Counted from the first letter of the stretch, positions 25,245 to 33,847 are shown. The stretch is 64,000 bases of DNA from Siphonodentalium dalli (GCA_032622095.1 CP136061.1:3958005-4022004), one strand, 5' to 3'. The notes: generated from the sequence alone by a model not told the origin. Program-made: numbers and translations.

Positions 25245-25470
25245 CCCAGTTGGGGGCAGTCTAGACAGTTTGACCTATATTCTCTGCAGGACCCCAGTTG
25301 GGGGCAGTCTAGACAGTTTGACCTATAATCTCTGCAGTTGGTGTCAGTCTATGCAGTTTGACCTAGGTCATCATAGGTCATGACCTACTTTCTCACTAAT
25401 TTACATAATCCTAGGTCATCATATGTCATGACCTATTTGAGGTCATGTGCTAGATGATCTGTAGGGCACC
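25245..25470. promoter_or_regulatory. Left subterminal repeats with AGGTCA half sites
   Basis: Two full ~49-bp units (CCCAGTTGGGGGCAGTCTAG...CTCTGCAG) and a third diverged one are followed by several AGGTCA words. AGGTCATGACCT at 25375-25386 is a perfect 12-bp palindrome identical to the classical palindromic nuclear-receptor response element. As subterminal repeats these are more likely transposase-binding sites; receptor binding is only a possibility. Mirror copy at about 33494-33719. Confidence 0.55.
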
Positions 25471-25544
25471 GCTTTCGGTCCACCCGCGTATAATGAACGG
25501 AATATTATCTACATGTATATTACGTGAGGACCTTGATGAACAGG

Positions 25545-25955
25545 AGGTAGCTTCAGTCTTGAATGTTAAAGTGACATTCGGTACTCATAATGTGAATTTA
25601 AAAGGAAACTAGGCACCCACTGTAGATGATTGTTAAAGTGACACTAGGCACTCACTGTGGATGATTGTTAAAGTGACACTCGGCACTCACTGTGGATGAT
25701 TGTTAAAGGGACACTCGGTATTCATAAAGTGAATTTAAAAAAGGAAACTAGGCACCCACTGTAGATGATTGTTAAAGTGACACTGGGCACTCACTGTGGA
25801 TGATTGTTAAAGTGACACTCGGCACTCACTGTGGATGATTGTTAAAGGGACACTCGGTACTCATAAAGTGAATTTAAAGGGACATTAGGCACTCACTGTG
25901 GATGACTGTTAAGGTGACACACGGCACACAATGTTAAAGTGACACTCGCAGTGAA
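25545..25955. repeat. 35-bp repeats, left arm
   Basis: Units built on CACTGTGGATGATTGTTAAA followed by GTGACACTCGGCACT, interleaved with an AAAGTGAATTTAAAAG variant. Mirror of 33040-33400. Confidence 0.85.
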
Positions 25956-25974
25956 AAACTTTATTCTTTTTAAA

Positions 25975-26100
25975 AAAATGAAAAATTTCCAAAATTTCCA
26001 AAATTTCCAAAATTCAAAAAACTCAAAAATTTCAAAAACTTCAAAAATTTCAAAAATTTCAAAAAATTTCAAAAATTTCAAAAAACAAAATCAAAATCGA
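25975..26100. repeat. 9-bp TTTCAAAAA array, left arm
   Basis: Complement of the TTTTTGAAA array in the right arm, shorter here. Phe/Lys-rich frames over it are artefacts. Confidence 0.9.
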
Positions 26101-26107
26101 GAAAAGA

Positions 26108-26842
26108 TTAAATAGAGGAGAGGGGAAAGACCAACTGAGCAAGTGAGGAGATGGGGAAAAGAGCAAATGGGCAAGTGAGGAGAGGGAAAGAGGAAGTGAG
26201 CAAGTGAAAAAGAGCAAATGAGCAAGCGAGGAGAGGGAAAAGAGCAAGTGAAAAAGAGCAAAAGAGCAAACCACCAAGGGAAAAAGAGCAAGTGAGCAAG
26301 GGAAAAAGAGCAAAAGAGCAAGGGGAAAAGAGCAAGTGAGCAAGTGAGGAGAGGGAAAAAGAGCAAGTGAGGAGAGGTAAAAGAGCAAGTGAGCAAGTGA
26401 GGAGAGGGGGAAAAGAGCAAGTGAGCATGTGGGGAGGGGAATAAGAGCAAGTGAGCAAGTGAGGTGGGGAAAAAAGAAAAGAGCAAATTAACAAGTGAGG
26501 AGAGGGCAAAAGAGCAAGTGAGCAAGTGCAAAAGAGCAAACGACCAAGGGTAAAAGAGCAAGTGAGCAAGAAGAAAAGAGCAAGGGTAAAGAGCGAGTGA
26601 GCAAGTGAGGAGAGGGAAAAAGAGCAAGTGAGAAGATGGAAAAAGAGCAAGTGAGGAGAGGGAAAAAAGAGCAAGTGAGCATGTGGGGAGAGGGAACAAG
26701 AACAATTGAGCAAGTGAGGTGAGGGAAAAAGAGCAAGTGAGGAGAGGGAATAAGAGCAAGTGAGCAAGTGAGGTGAGGGAAAAAGAGTGAGTGAGCAAAT
26801 GAGGAGAAGGAAAAAGAGCAAGTCAACCATCTTGGCTACCAC
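26108..26842. repeat. GA-rich array, left arm
   Basis: Repeats of GAGCAAGTGAGCAAGTGAGG and AGAGGGAAAAA. Strictly purine-biased on the plus strand. Long Leu/Ser/Pro frames on the minus strand (up to 244 aa) come from the repeat. Confidence 0.9.
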
Positions 26843-26899
26843 CCCAATATGAATATATAACGAAGTCGATAATAACAGTTTGATGAAGTTTATTAAAAT

Positions 26900-27655
26900 T
26901 TAATCATCGTCTGACTCTTTAACCTTTAGATTTATTTCCAAGAGTTTCTTGAATTTTCTCATGGCTTCATCCGCAGCCCATTCATTATTATATCCGAGTT
27001 TTGTCAGCTTGACCATTTTCTTCATGATAGTGTTATGTATGGGCGATGTTTTCAATCGATGCTGGTATTCTATCAATCGTCTGTAACTTTTGAGAAAGAG
27101 TTCAAAATCTGTGTCGATGCATTCTAGTTGAGCTTTTTCCTCGGCCTCTTCTTCCGGCATGCTCTCTTCTTTCATTAATTGATCAACTTTATCTGACCAC
27201 TCTTCCATCGCTTCCGTACCGTTTCTAACGAGTTGAAACATACTTTTGAATGTATCCATCTCGTTGACACATTTCGCAGCTTTCTTACAGCCGATTACCG
27301 CACTACTACCGGCGAAGCTATTATCTGACGAATCTGATATCATTTCCTGTTCATCTTCGTCGGAATCTATATCCGTCTCTAGATCATACTCAGCATCTTC
27401 GTATTGACTGAATACATCGTTCTTCGACGGTGTTCCTGATATAACTCCGTGTTTACCATTCTTAGCTGATATCATTTCCCGTTCATCTTCATCCGAATCT
27501 ATATCCGTTTCTCGATCATACGCATTATCTTTGTATCGACCGAAGGTATCGTTATTCGATGATGTTCCTGACATAACTCCGTGTTTACTATTCTTATGTC
27601 TTTGTAGATTGTAGTTCGTCGATAATATCTTCCCGCACAAATGGCACCCGTGCAT
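26900..27655 (-). CDS. C2H2 zinc-finger/acidic protein, left copy
   Basis: 251 aa. Residues 4-25 form one C2H2 finger (C4, C7, H20, H25). Residues 24-67 and 68-111 are two copies of a 44-aa acidic repeat, each with ETDIDSDEDE and EMIS. Residues about 120-250 are predicted helical and charged (EEWSDKVDQLMKEESM, EEEAEEKAQLE, MRKFKKLLEINL). No catalytic motif; a DNA-binding regulator is the simplest guess. It lies 0.27 kb downstream of the PC4-like gene on the same strand, with its own copy of the shared promoter (27708-27799). AATAAA follows the stop (26889-26894). It differs from the right copy at four residues (K42 here, E42 there; R/S and T/A in the LVxNGxEAM stretch; K/E near the C terminus) plus a few silent sites. 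Proteins of this finger-plus-acidic type recur, as I remember, in marine invertebrate gene sets near mobile elements. Confidence 0.75.
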   Translation of the reverse strand: MHGCHLCGKILSTNYNLQRHKNSKHGVMSGTSSNNDTFGRYKDNAYDRETDIDSDEDEREMISAKNGKHGVISGTPSKNDVFSQYEDAEYDLETDIDSDEDEQEMISDSSDNSFAGSSAVIGCKKAAKCVNEMDTFKSMFQLVRNGTEAMEEWSDKVDQLMKEESMPEEEAEEKAQLECIDTDFELFLKSYRRLIEYQHRLKTSPIHNTIMKKMVKLTKLGYNNEWAADEAMRKFKKLLEINLKVKESDDD

Positions 27656-27707
27656 TGTCTCGAATTATGGGAAGAACTATCGTCCTTATACGAGCGAAAA
27701 GATGAGC

Positions 27708-27799
27708 GAATATGGTGTGGTATTATAAACTCACGCGTTCGTACTTCTATTTTTCGTTTAGAGTTGTTGTTCTCAGGTAAAAACAAATTGGCGGCCCCC
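27708..27799 (-). promoter_or_regulatory. Shared promoter module upstream of zinc-finger gene (left)
   Basis: Mirror of 31109-31200: GGGGGCCGC, then AACTCTAAACGAAAAATAGA, GGTACGAACGCGT and a TTTATAATA TATA-like box followed by CCACACC. Start codon about 50 bp downstream. Confidence 0.65.
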
Positions 27800-27925
27800 T
27801 GTCACCGTCCTTGGTAGGGATTGATTAATCGAGTGATAATTTAATGAGCGTTTGTATATGACGCGTATAAGGTCAAATGAATAACGAACGTACGTACATG
27901 AATTATTATTTAATCAAAATTTCAT

Positions 27926-28459
27926 CTAATTGCCCGTGCAACACGTATCGCATAGCATATACGATTCTTGATTGTCGTGACTGAACGAGCACGGTGTGAA
28001 CTCAGTCCAGTCGGGTATTGTCTCTGAAATGTCACTCTTTAGTTCACATAAATTCTGGAATTCTTGAACAGTCAAACAGATTCCACGTTTCGACGGTTTC
28101 ATCACGTCTTCCATAGTTTTATAATAGTCTCGTATATGCACCATCTGAAAATATTGACTATAGCATAAAAATGTCTTATTCCCGATATGAAATTCAGCAG
28201 ATTTCCCCTCTGTTATAGCCGAGTGCATATCACCAGTGAATGAGCAAAAGTTATACCAGCGATTCTTGTCCATAGACATTCCTTTAAGTCCCGGATATAA
28301 TCCATCAACCCAACTACGTATATCAATACGTATTTTGCCTTTAAATTCGCTGACATTTGCGAAAATTTGACTCCCCCAGTTGATGGCTGAAATTTTTTCC
28401 TTCCATATCTTAAGGTTTCTGCAGTAATGAATATATTGTGTAATGAACTCGCGTTTATT
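27926..28459 (-). CDS. Tandem PC4-like DNA-binding protein, left copy
   Basis: Identical in protein to the right copy (30449-30982), described there. The open frame runs 177 codons from 28459, but the first in-frame ATG is at 28279 and would cut the first PC4-like unit in two. A GAAAATTAG acceptor-like word directly precedes the open frame, so I infer a short upstream coding exon. The minus-strand 90-aa frame at 28213-28485 lies in another frame over the same DNA and is probably not used. Confidence 0.65.
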   Translation of the reverse strand, partial: NKREFITQYIHYCRNLKIWKEKISAINWGSQIFANVSEFKGKIRIDIRSWVDGLYPGLKGMSMDKNRWYNFCSFTGDMHSAITEGKSAEFHIGNKTFLCYSQYFQMVHIRDYYKTMEDVMKPSKRGICLTVQEFQNLCELKSDISETIPDWTEFTPCSFSHDNQESYMLCDTCCTGN

Positions 28460-28527
28460 CTAATTTTCAACCAATCAAAATGCATAATATTAACGTGTTC
28501 CAGACACGTTTCATTTCTAATTCTAGA

Positions 28528-28629
28528 GAATGCGGTGCGGTATTATATAAACTCGACGCGTCCGTACCTCTATTTTTCTTTTAGAGTTATTGTTCTTATT
28601 TTAAAAAATAATTGGCGTGCGCGGCCCCC
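28528..28629 (-). promoter_or_regulatory. Shared promoter module upstream of PC4-like gene (left)
   Basis: Mirror of 30279-30380. The TTTATATAA box lies near 28543-28551. Confidence 0.65.
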
Positions 28630-28691
28630 TCCCCTCCCCTTTTTCGGTGTGGGGTTTTCTTTCGTAAGGGGGGGGTCGTCCGTCGAAAAAA

Positions 28692-30217
28692 CAAAAAGAT
28701 TATTTTTTAAGACTCTTTTTGCTCAGTTGCTGTTTCCCCCTCTCCCCTATTGCTTACTTGCTCTTTCCCCTATCCTCACTTGCTCATTTTCTACTTCACA
28801 TATTGCTCACTTGCTCAGTTGCTCTTTTTCCCCTATTGCTCAGTTGTTCTTTTTCCTCCCCTATTGCTCACTTGCTCTATTCCCATCTCCTCACTTGCTC
28901 ATTCCCTATTGCTCACTTGCTCTCCTCTCCTCCCCTATTGCTCACTTTCTTTTTCCCCTCCCCATATTGCTCACTTGCTCTTTTTCCCTCCCCCCTATTG
29001 CTCCTCAGTTGTTGTTCTTCCCTCCCCTATTGCTCACTTGCTCTATTCCCCTCTCCTCACTTGCTCATTCCCCTATTGCTCACTTGCCATTCTTCCCCCC
29101 TCCCCTATTGCTCACTTGCTTTTTTCCCTCCCCATATTGCTCACTTGCTCTTTTCCCCTCTCCCCCTATTGCGCACTTGCTCTTTTTCCCTCTCCCCCTA
29201 TTCACACAGTTGCTCTCCTTCCCTCCCCTATTGCTAAATTGTTCTCTTTCACCTCTCCTTACTTGCTCAGTTGCTCTTTTCTCCTCCATTATTGCTCACT
29301 TGCTCTTTTCCCTCTTCTCACTTGCTCTGTTCCCTATTGCTCAGTTGTTCTTCTTCCCCTCCCCTATTGCGCACTTGTTCTATCCCCCCCCCCACTTGCA
29401 CATTCCCCTGTTCACTTGATTTTCTTCCTCTTCCCTATTGCTCACTTGCTTTTTTTTCTTCTCCTACCCATATTGCTCACTTGCTCTTTTTTCCTCGCAT
29501 CACTTGCTCTGTTCCCACATTGATCAGTTGCTCTTCTTCCCCTCCCCTATTGCTCAGTTGCTCTTTATTTCCCTATTGCTCAGTTGTGCTTCTTCCCTCA
29601 CCCTTTTGCTCACTTGTTCTTCTTCCCCTCCCCTATTGCTCACTTGCTCTTTTTCCCTTTCTTCACTTGCTCAGTTGCTCTTTATTTCCCTATTGCTCAG
29701 TTGTGCTTCTTCCCTCACCCTTTTGCTCACTTGGTCTTATTCCTCTCCCCTATTGCTCACTTGCTCTTTTTCCCTCTCATCACTTGCTCAGTTGCTCTTT
29801 TCCCTCTCCCATGATGTTTTTTCCCTATTGCTACGTTTCTCTTCTTCCCCCTCCCCTATTGCTCATTTGCTCTTGTTTTACTCTCCTCACTTGCTTAGTT
29901 GTTTTTTTTTTGCCCCTCCTTACTTGCTCAGTTGCTCTTCCCCCTCACTACTATCGCTCACTTGGTCTTCTTCCCTATCCTCAATGCTGAGTTGTTCTTT
30001 TTTCCCTATTGCTCAGTTTCTCTTCTTCCCCCTCCCCTATTGCTCATTTGCTCTTTTTTACTCTCCTCACTTGCTTAGTTGCTTTTTTTCCCCTCCTCAC
30101 TTGCTCAGTTGCTCTTCCCCCTCACTACTATTGCTCACTTGCTCGTTTTCCCTCACCTCTATTACTCAATTGCACTTTTTCCCTCTCCCCTATTGCTCAC
30201 TTGCTCCTTTTCCCTTA
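28692..30217 (+). repeat. Central CT-rich array between the two arms
   Basis: About 1.5 kb built on CCCCTATTGCTCACTTGCTC and TTTTTCCCTC words, pyrimidine-rich on the plus strand. This is the same family as the arm arrays but with an added CCCTATTGCTCAGTTG variant. Leu/Ser/Pro-rich frames of 170-330 aa on the plus strand are by-products. It occupies the place where a transposase or other core genes would be expected. Confidence 0.9.
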
Positions 30218-30278
30218 TTTTTTCGACGGACGATCCCCCCTTACGAAAGAAAACCCCACACCGAAAAAGGGGAGGGGA

Positions 30279-30380
30279 GGGGGCCGCGCGCGCCATTTAT
30301 TTTGTTAAATAAGAACAATAACTCTAAAAGAAAAATAGAGGTACGGACGCGTCGAGTTTATATAATACCGCACCGCATTC
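30279..30380 (+). promoter_or_regulatory. Shared promoter module upstream of PC4-like gene (right)
   Basis: GGGGGCCGC, AAGAACAATAACTCTAAAAG, AAAAATAGAGGTACGGACGCG and a TTTATATAA box at 30357-30365 followed by TACCGCACC. About 80% alike to 31109-31200 over ~95 bp although the downstream genes are unrelated. It is therefore a reused promoter, not a gene duplication. Confidence 0.7.
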
Positions 30381-30448
30381 TCTAGAATTAGAAATGAAAC
30401 GTGTCTGGAACACGTTAATATTATGCATTTTGATTGGTTGAAAATTAG

Positions 30449-30982
30449 AATAAACGCGAGTTCATTACACAATATATTCATTACTGCAGAAACCTTAAGA
30501 TATGGAAGGAAAAAATTTCAGCCATCAACTGGGGGAGTCAAATTTTCGCAAATGTCAGCGAATTTAAAGGCAAAATACGTATTGATATACGTAGTTGGGT
30601 TGATGGATTATATCCGGGACTTAAAGGAATGTCTATGGACAAGAATCGCTGGTATAACTTTTGCTCATTCACTGGTGATATGCACTCGGCTATAACAGAG
30701 GGGAAATCTGCTGAATTTCATATCGGGAATAAGACATTTTTATGCTATAGTCAATATTTTCAGATGGTGCATATACGAGACTATTATAAAACTATGGAAG
30801 ACGTGATGAAACCGTCGAAACGTGGAATCTGTTTGACTGTTCAAGAATTCCAGAATTTATGTGAACTAAAGAGTGACATTTCAGAGACAATACCCGACTG
30901 GACTGAGTTCACACCGTGCTCGTTCAGTCACGACAATCAAGAATCGTATATGCTATGCGATACGTGTTGCACGGGCAATTAG
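30449..30982 (+). CDS. Tandem PC4-like DNA-binding protein, right copy
   Basis: An open frame of 177 codons starts right after a TAG at 30446-30448 that doubles as an AG acceptor (GAAAATTAG). The first half (about residues 33-75) contains NVSEFKGKIRIDIR, SWVDGLYPGLKG and MDKNRWYNF. The second (about 97-140) contains CYSQYFQMVHIRDYY, MKPSKRGICLT and EFQNLCEL. Both follow the PC4/Sub1 pattern: strand-forming FKGK/IDIR, then a PGKKGI-type turn and an Lx-x-W/F-x-x-L helix. PC4 domains bind single-stranded DNA and act in transcription, so a DNA-binding or regulatory role is inferred. The C-terminal tail is Cys-rich (CDTCC). The first ATG (30629) would leave only 117 aa with a broken first domain, so a spliced upstream start is likely. 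The plus-strand 90-aa frame at 30423-30695 is in another frame. Confidence 0.68.
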   Translation, partial: NKREFITQYIHYCRNLKIWKEKISAINWGSQIFANVSEFKGKIRIDIRSWVDGLYPGLKGMSMDKNRWYNFCSFTGDMHSAITEGKSAEFHIGNKTFLCYSQYFQMVHIRDYYKTMEDVMKPSKRGICLTVQEFQNLCELKSDISETIPDWTEFTPCSFSHDNQESYMLCDTCCTGN

Positions 30983-31108
30983 ATGAAATTTTGATTAAAT
31001 AATAATTCATGTACGTACGTTCGTTATTCATTTGACCTTATACGTGTCATATACAAACGCTCATTAAATTATCACTCGATTAATCAATCCCTACCAAGGA
31101 CGGTGACA

Positions 31109-31200
31109 GGGGGCCGCCAATTTGTTTTTACCTAAGAACAACAACTCTAAACGAAAAATAGAGGTACGAACGCGTGAGTTTATAATACCACACCATATTC
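31109..31200 (+). promoter_or_regulatory. Shared promoter module upstream of zinc-finger gene (right)
   Basis: GGGGGCCGC, AAGAACAACAACTCTAAACG, AAAAATAGAGGTACGAACGCG and a TTTATAATA box near 31179-31187 followed by CCACACC. The start codon of the zinc-finger gene is at 31253. Confidence 0.7.
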
Positions 31201-31252
31201 GCTCATCTTTTCGCTCGTATAAGGACGATAGTTCTTCCCATAATTCGAGACA

Positions 31253-32008
31253 ATGCACGGGTGCCATTTGTGCGGGAAGATATTATCGACGAACTACAAT
31301 CTACAAAGACATAAGAATAGTAAACACGGAGTTATGTCAGGAACATCATCGAATAACGATACCTTCGGTCGGTACGAAGATAATGCGTATGATCGAGAAA
31401 CGGATATAGATTCGGATGAAGATGAACGGGAAATGATATCAGCTAAGAATGGTAAACACGGAGTTATATCAGGAACACCGTCGAAGAACGATGTATTCAG
31501 TCAATACGAAGATGCTGAGTATGATCTAGAAACGGATATAGATTCCGACGAAGATGAACAGGAAATGATATCAGATTCGTCAGATAATAGCTTCGCCGGT
31601 AGTAGTGCGGTAATCGGCTGTAAGAAAGCTGCGAAATGTGTCAACGAGATGGATACATTCAAAAGTATGTTTCAACTCGTTAGCAACGGTGCGGAAGCGA
31701 TGGAAGAGTGGTCAGATAAAGTTGATCAATTAATGAAAGAAGAGAGCATGCCGGAAGAAGAGGCCGAGGAAAAAGCTCAACTAGAATGCATCGACACAGA
31801 TTTTGAACTCTTTCTCAAAAGTTACAGACGATTGATAGAATACCAGCATCGATTGAAAACATCGCCCATACATAACACTATCATGAAGAAAATGGTCAAA
31901 CTGACAAAACTCGGATATAATAATGAATGGGCTGCGGATGAAGCCATGAGAAAATTCAAGAAACTCTTGGAAATAAATCTAAAGGTTGAAGAGTCAGACG
32001 ATGATTAA
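31253..32008 (+). CDS. C2H2 zinc-finger/acidic protein, right copy
   Basis: 251 aa with the same layout as the left copy: a finger at residues 4-25 (C-x2-C-x12-H-x4-H), two 44-aa acidic repeats at 24-67 and 68-111, and a helical C-terminal half. The ATG is chosen because it immediately precedes the finger and lies ~65 bp after the TATA-like box. A 95-aa frame (31122-31409) overlaps it in another frame and starts within the promoter, so I do not accept it. AATAAA at 32014-32019 follows the stop. The intact frame in both arms despite several substitutions suggests recent insertion or gene conversion. Confidence 0.75.
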   Translation: MHGCHLCGKILSTNYNLQRHKNSKHGVMSGTSSNNDTFGRYEDNAYDRETDIDSDEDEREMISAKNGKHGVISGTPSKNDVFSQYEDAEYDLETDIDSDEDEQEMISDSSDNSFAGSSAVIGCKKAAKCVNEMDTFKSMFQLVSNGAEAMEEWSDKVDQLMKEESMPEEEAEEKAQLECIDTDFELFLKSYRRLIEYQHRLKTSPIHNTIMKKMVKLTKLGYNNEWAADEAMRKFKKLLEINLKVEESDDD

Positions 32009-32079
32009 ATTTTAATAAACTTCATCAAACTGTTATTATCGACTTCGTTATATATTCATATTGGGGTGGTAGCCAAGAT

Positions 32080-32818
32080 GGTTGACTTGCTCTTTTTCCT
32101 TCTCCTCATTTGCTCACTCACTCTTTTTCCCTCACCTCACTTGCTCACTTGCTCTTATTCCCTCTCCTCACTTGCTCTTTTTCCCTCACATCACTTGCTC
32201 ACTTGCTCTTATTCCCACTCCCCACATGCTCACTTGCTCTTTTTCCCCTCTCATCACTTGCTCACTTGCTCTTTTTCCCTCTTCTCACTTGCTCTTTTTC
32301 CCTCTCCTCACTTGCTCACTCGCTCTTTATCCTTGCTCTTTTGCTCTTTTCCTCTTGCTCACTTGCTCTTTTTCCCTTGGTCGTTTGCTCTTTTGCACTT
32401 GCTCACTTGTTCATTTGCCCTCTCTTCACTTGCTAATTTGCTCTTTTCTTTTTTCCTCACCTCACTTGCTCATTTGCTCTTATTCCCCCTCCCCACATGC
32501 TCACTTGCTATTTTCCCCATCTCCTCACTTGCTCACTTGCTCTTTTCCCTCTCCTCACTTGCTCTTTTCCCCTCTCCTCGCTTGCTCACTTGCTCTTTTC
32601 CCCTTGCTCTTTTGCTCTTTTTCCCTTGCTCACTTGCTATTTTTCCCTTGGTCGTTTGCTCTTTTGCTCTTTTTCACTTGCTCTTTTCCCTCTCCTCACT
32701 TGCTCATTTGCTCTTTTTCACTTGCCCACTTCCTCTTTCCCTCTTCCCACTTGCCCATTTGCTCTTTTCCCCATCTCCTCACTTGCTCAGTTGGTCTTTC
32801 CCCCTCTCCTCTATTTAA
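32080..32818 (+). repeat. CT-rich array, right arm
   Basis: Repeats of TTGCTCACTTGCTC and TTTTTCCCTCTCCTCAC. Complement of 26108-26842, with small differences in unit number and order. Hydrophobic frames up to 300 aa on the plus strand are artefacts. Confidence 0.9.
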
Positions 32819-32844
32819 TCTTTTCTCGATTTTGATTTTGTTTT

Positions 32845-33010
32845 TTGAAATTTTTGAAATTTTTGAAATTTTTGAAATTTTTGAAATTTTTGAGTTTTTT
32901 GAACTTTTTGAACTTTTTGAATTTTTTGAATTTTTTGAAATTTTTGAAATTTTTGAAATTTTTGAGTTTTTTGAAGTTTTTTGAATTTTGGAAATTTTGG
33001 AAATTTTTCA
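32845..33010 (+). repeat. 9-bp TTTTTGAAA array, right arm
   Basis: About 17 units, some changed to TTTTTGAAC or TTTTTGAG. Longer than the left-arm copy, and so one source of the 56-bp arm-length difference. Confidence 0.9.
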
Positions 33011-33039
33011 TATTTTTTAAAAGAATAAAGTTTTTCACT

Positions 33040-33400
33040 GCGAGTGTCACTTTAACATTCATCCACAGTGAGTGCCTAATGTCCCTTTAAATTCACTTTA
33101 TGAGTACCGAGTGTCCCTTTAACAATCATCCACAGTGAGTGCCGAGTGTCACTTTAACAATCATCCACAGTGAGTGCCTAGTGTCACTTTAACAATCATC
33201 TACAGTGGGTGCCTAGTTTCCTTTTTTAAATTCACTTTATGAATACCGAGTGTCCCTTTAACAATCATCCACAGTGAGTGCCGAGTGTCACTTTAACAAT
33301 CATCCACAGTGAGTGCCTAGTGTCACTTTAACAATCATCTACAGTGGGTGCCTAGTTTCCTTTTAAATTCACATTATGAGTACCGAATGTCACTTTAACA
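33040..33400. repeat. 35-bp repeats, right arm
   Basis: Units based on CTTTAACAATCATCCACAGT with GAGTGCCGAGTGTCA. Mirror of 25545-25955. Confidence 0.85.
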
Positions 33401-33493
33401 TTCAAGACTGAAGCTACCTCCTGTTCATCAAGGTCCTCACGTAATATACATGTAGATAATATTCCGTTCATTATACGCGGGTGGACCGAAAGC

Positions 33494-33719
33494 GGTGCCC
33501 TACAGATCATCTAGCACATGACCTCAAATAGGTCATGACATATGATGACCTAGGATTATGTAAATTAGTGAGAAAGTAGGTCATGACCTATGATGACCTA
33601 GGTCAAACTGCATAGACTGACACCAACTGCAGAGATTATAGGTCAAACTGTCTAGACTGCCCCCAACTGGGGTCCTGCAGAGAATATAGGTCAAACTGTC
33701 TAGACTGCCCCCAACTGGG
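33494..33719. promoter_or_regulatory. Right subterminal repeats with AGGTCA half sites
   Basis: Mirror of the left end. AGGTCATGACCT at 33578-33589. The 33581-33772 minus frame over it is not a gene. Confidence 0.55.
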
Positions 33720-33847
33720 CGGTATATCATCATATAGTTATCTGGATCCCAGAACCGACCAGAATATGACACATGTCAAGAGAAAATCAGTATAGGTATA
33801 ATTTGATTTTTCGAATCACAATGGGCCTGTAGCATTCTACTCATTAC

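Larger units (their letters stand above)
25232..28691. repeat. Left terminal inverted repeat (3.46 kb)
   Basis: Complement of 30218-33732. The inner limit is the six A bases after CCGTCCGTCG at 28691, where left and right sequences stop matching. Confidence 0.85.
25232..33732. mobile_element. 8.5-kb palindromic two-gene mobile element
   Basis: Left arm 25232-28691 and right arm 30218-33732 are reverse complements of each other around a 1.5-kb centre (28692-30217). Terminus: TGATGATATACCGCCCAGTT on both ends, flanked by a matching TATAGT. From the centre outward each arm holds: promoter module, tandem PC4-like gene, second promoter module, C2H2/acidic gene, CT-rich array, TTTTTGAAA array, 35-bp repeats, ~49-bp subterminal repeats. 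Coding parts are colinear without indels (left + right coordinates always sum to 58908), while the outer repeats differ by 56 bp. No transposase, integrase, polymerase or capsid gene is visible, so mobility in trans is likely. It sits in intron 2 of the PAN-domain gene. Confidence 0.85.
30218..33732. repeat. Right terminal inverted repeat (3.5 kb)
   Basis: Complement of 25232-28691. Outer end ...GGTATATCATCA at 33732 is followed by TATAGT (33733-33738). Confidence 0.85.

Noticed and set aside
26091..26842. Similar Leu/Ser-rich frames of 235-244 aa on the minus strand, and their right-arm mirrors
   Set aside because: Products of the GA/CT array in the arms. The left and right copies differ by unit number and do not conserve a protein.
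28427..30385. Long Leu/Ser/Pro/Cys-rich frames (172-330 aa) on the plus strand
   Set aside because: They are translations of the CT-rich central array, open in several frames at once. Hydrophobicity comes from TTG/CTC/TTT codons, not from membrane protein design.
30423..30695. 90-aa MHFDWLKIR... frame (and its left mirror 28213-28485) as the first gene of the element
   Set aside because: Another frame of the same DNA reads through two PC4-like units, which is far more informative. This frame has no recognisable domain.
31122..31409. 95-aa frame starting inside the promoter module
   Set aside because: It overlaps the zinc-finger gene out of frame and begins upstream of the TATA-like box.
25232..33732. 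Palindrome as an assembly or chimera artefact
   Set aside because: The arms differ by substitutions and by 56 bp of repeat indels, the centre is unique, and flanking TATAGT repeats fit insertion. Not fully excluded without reads.
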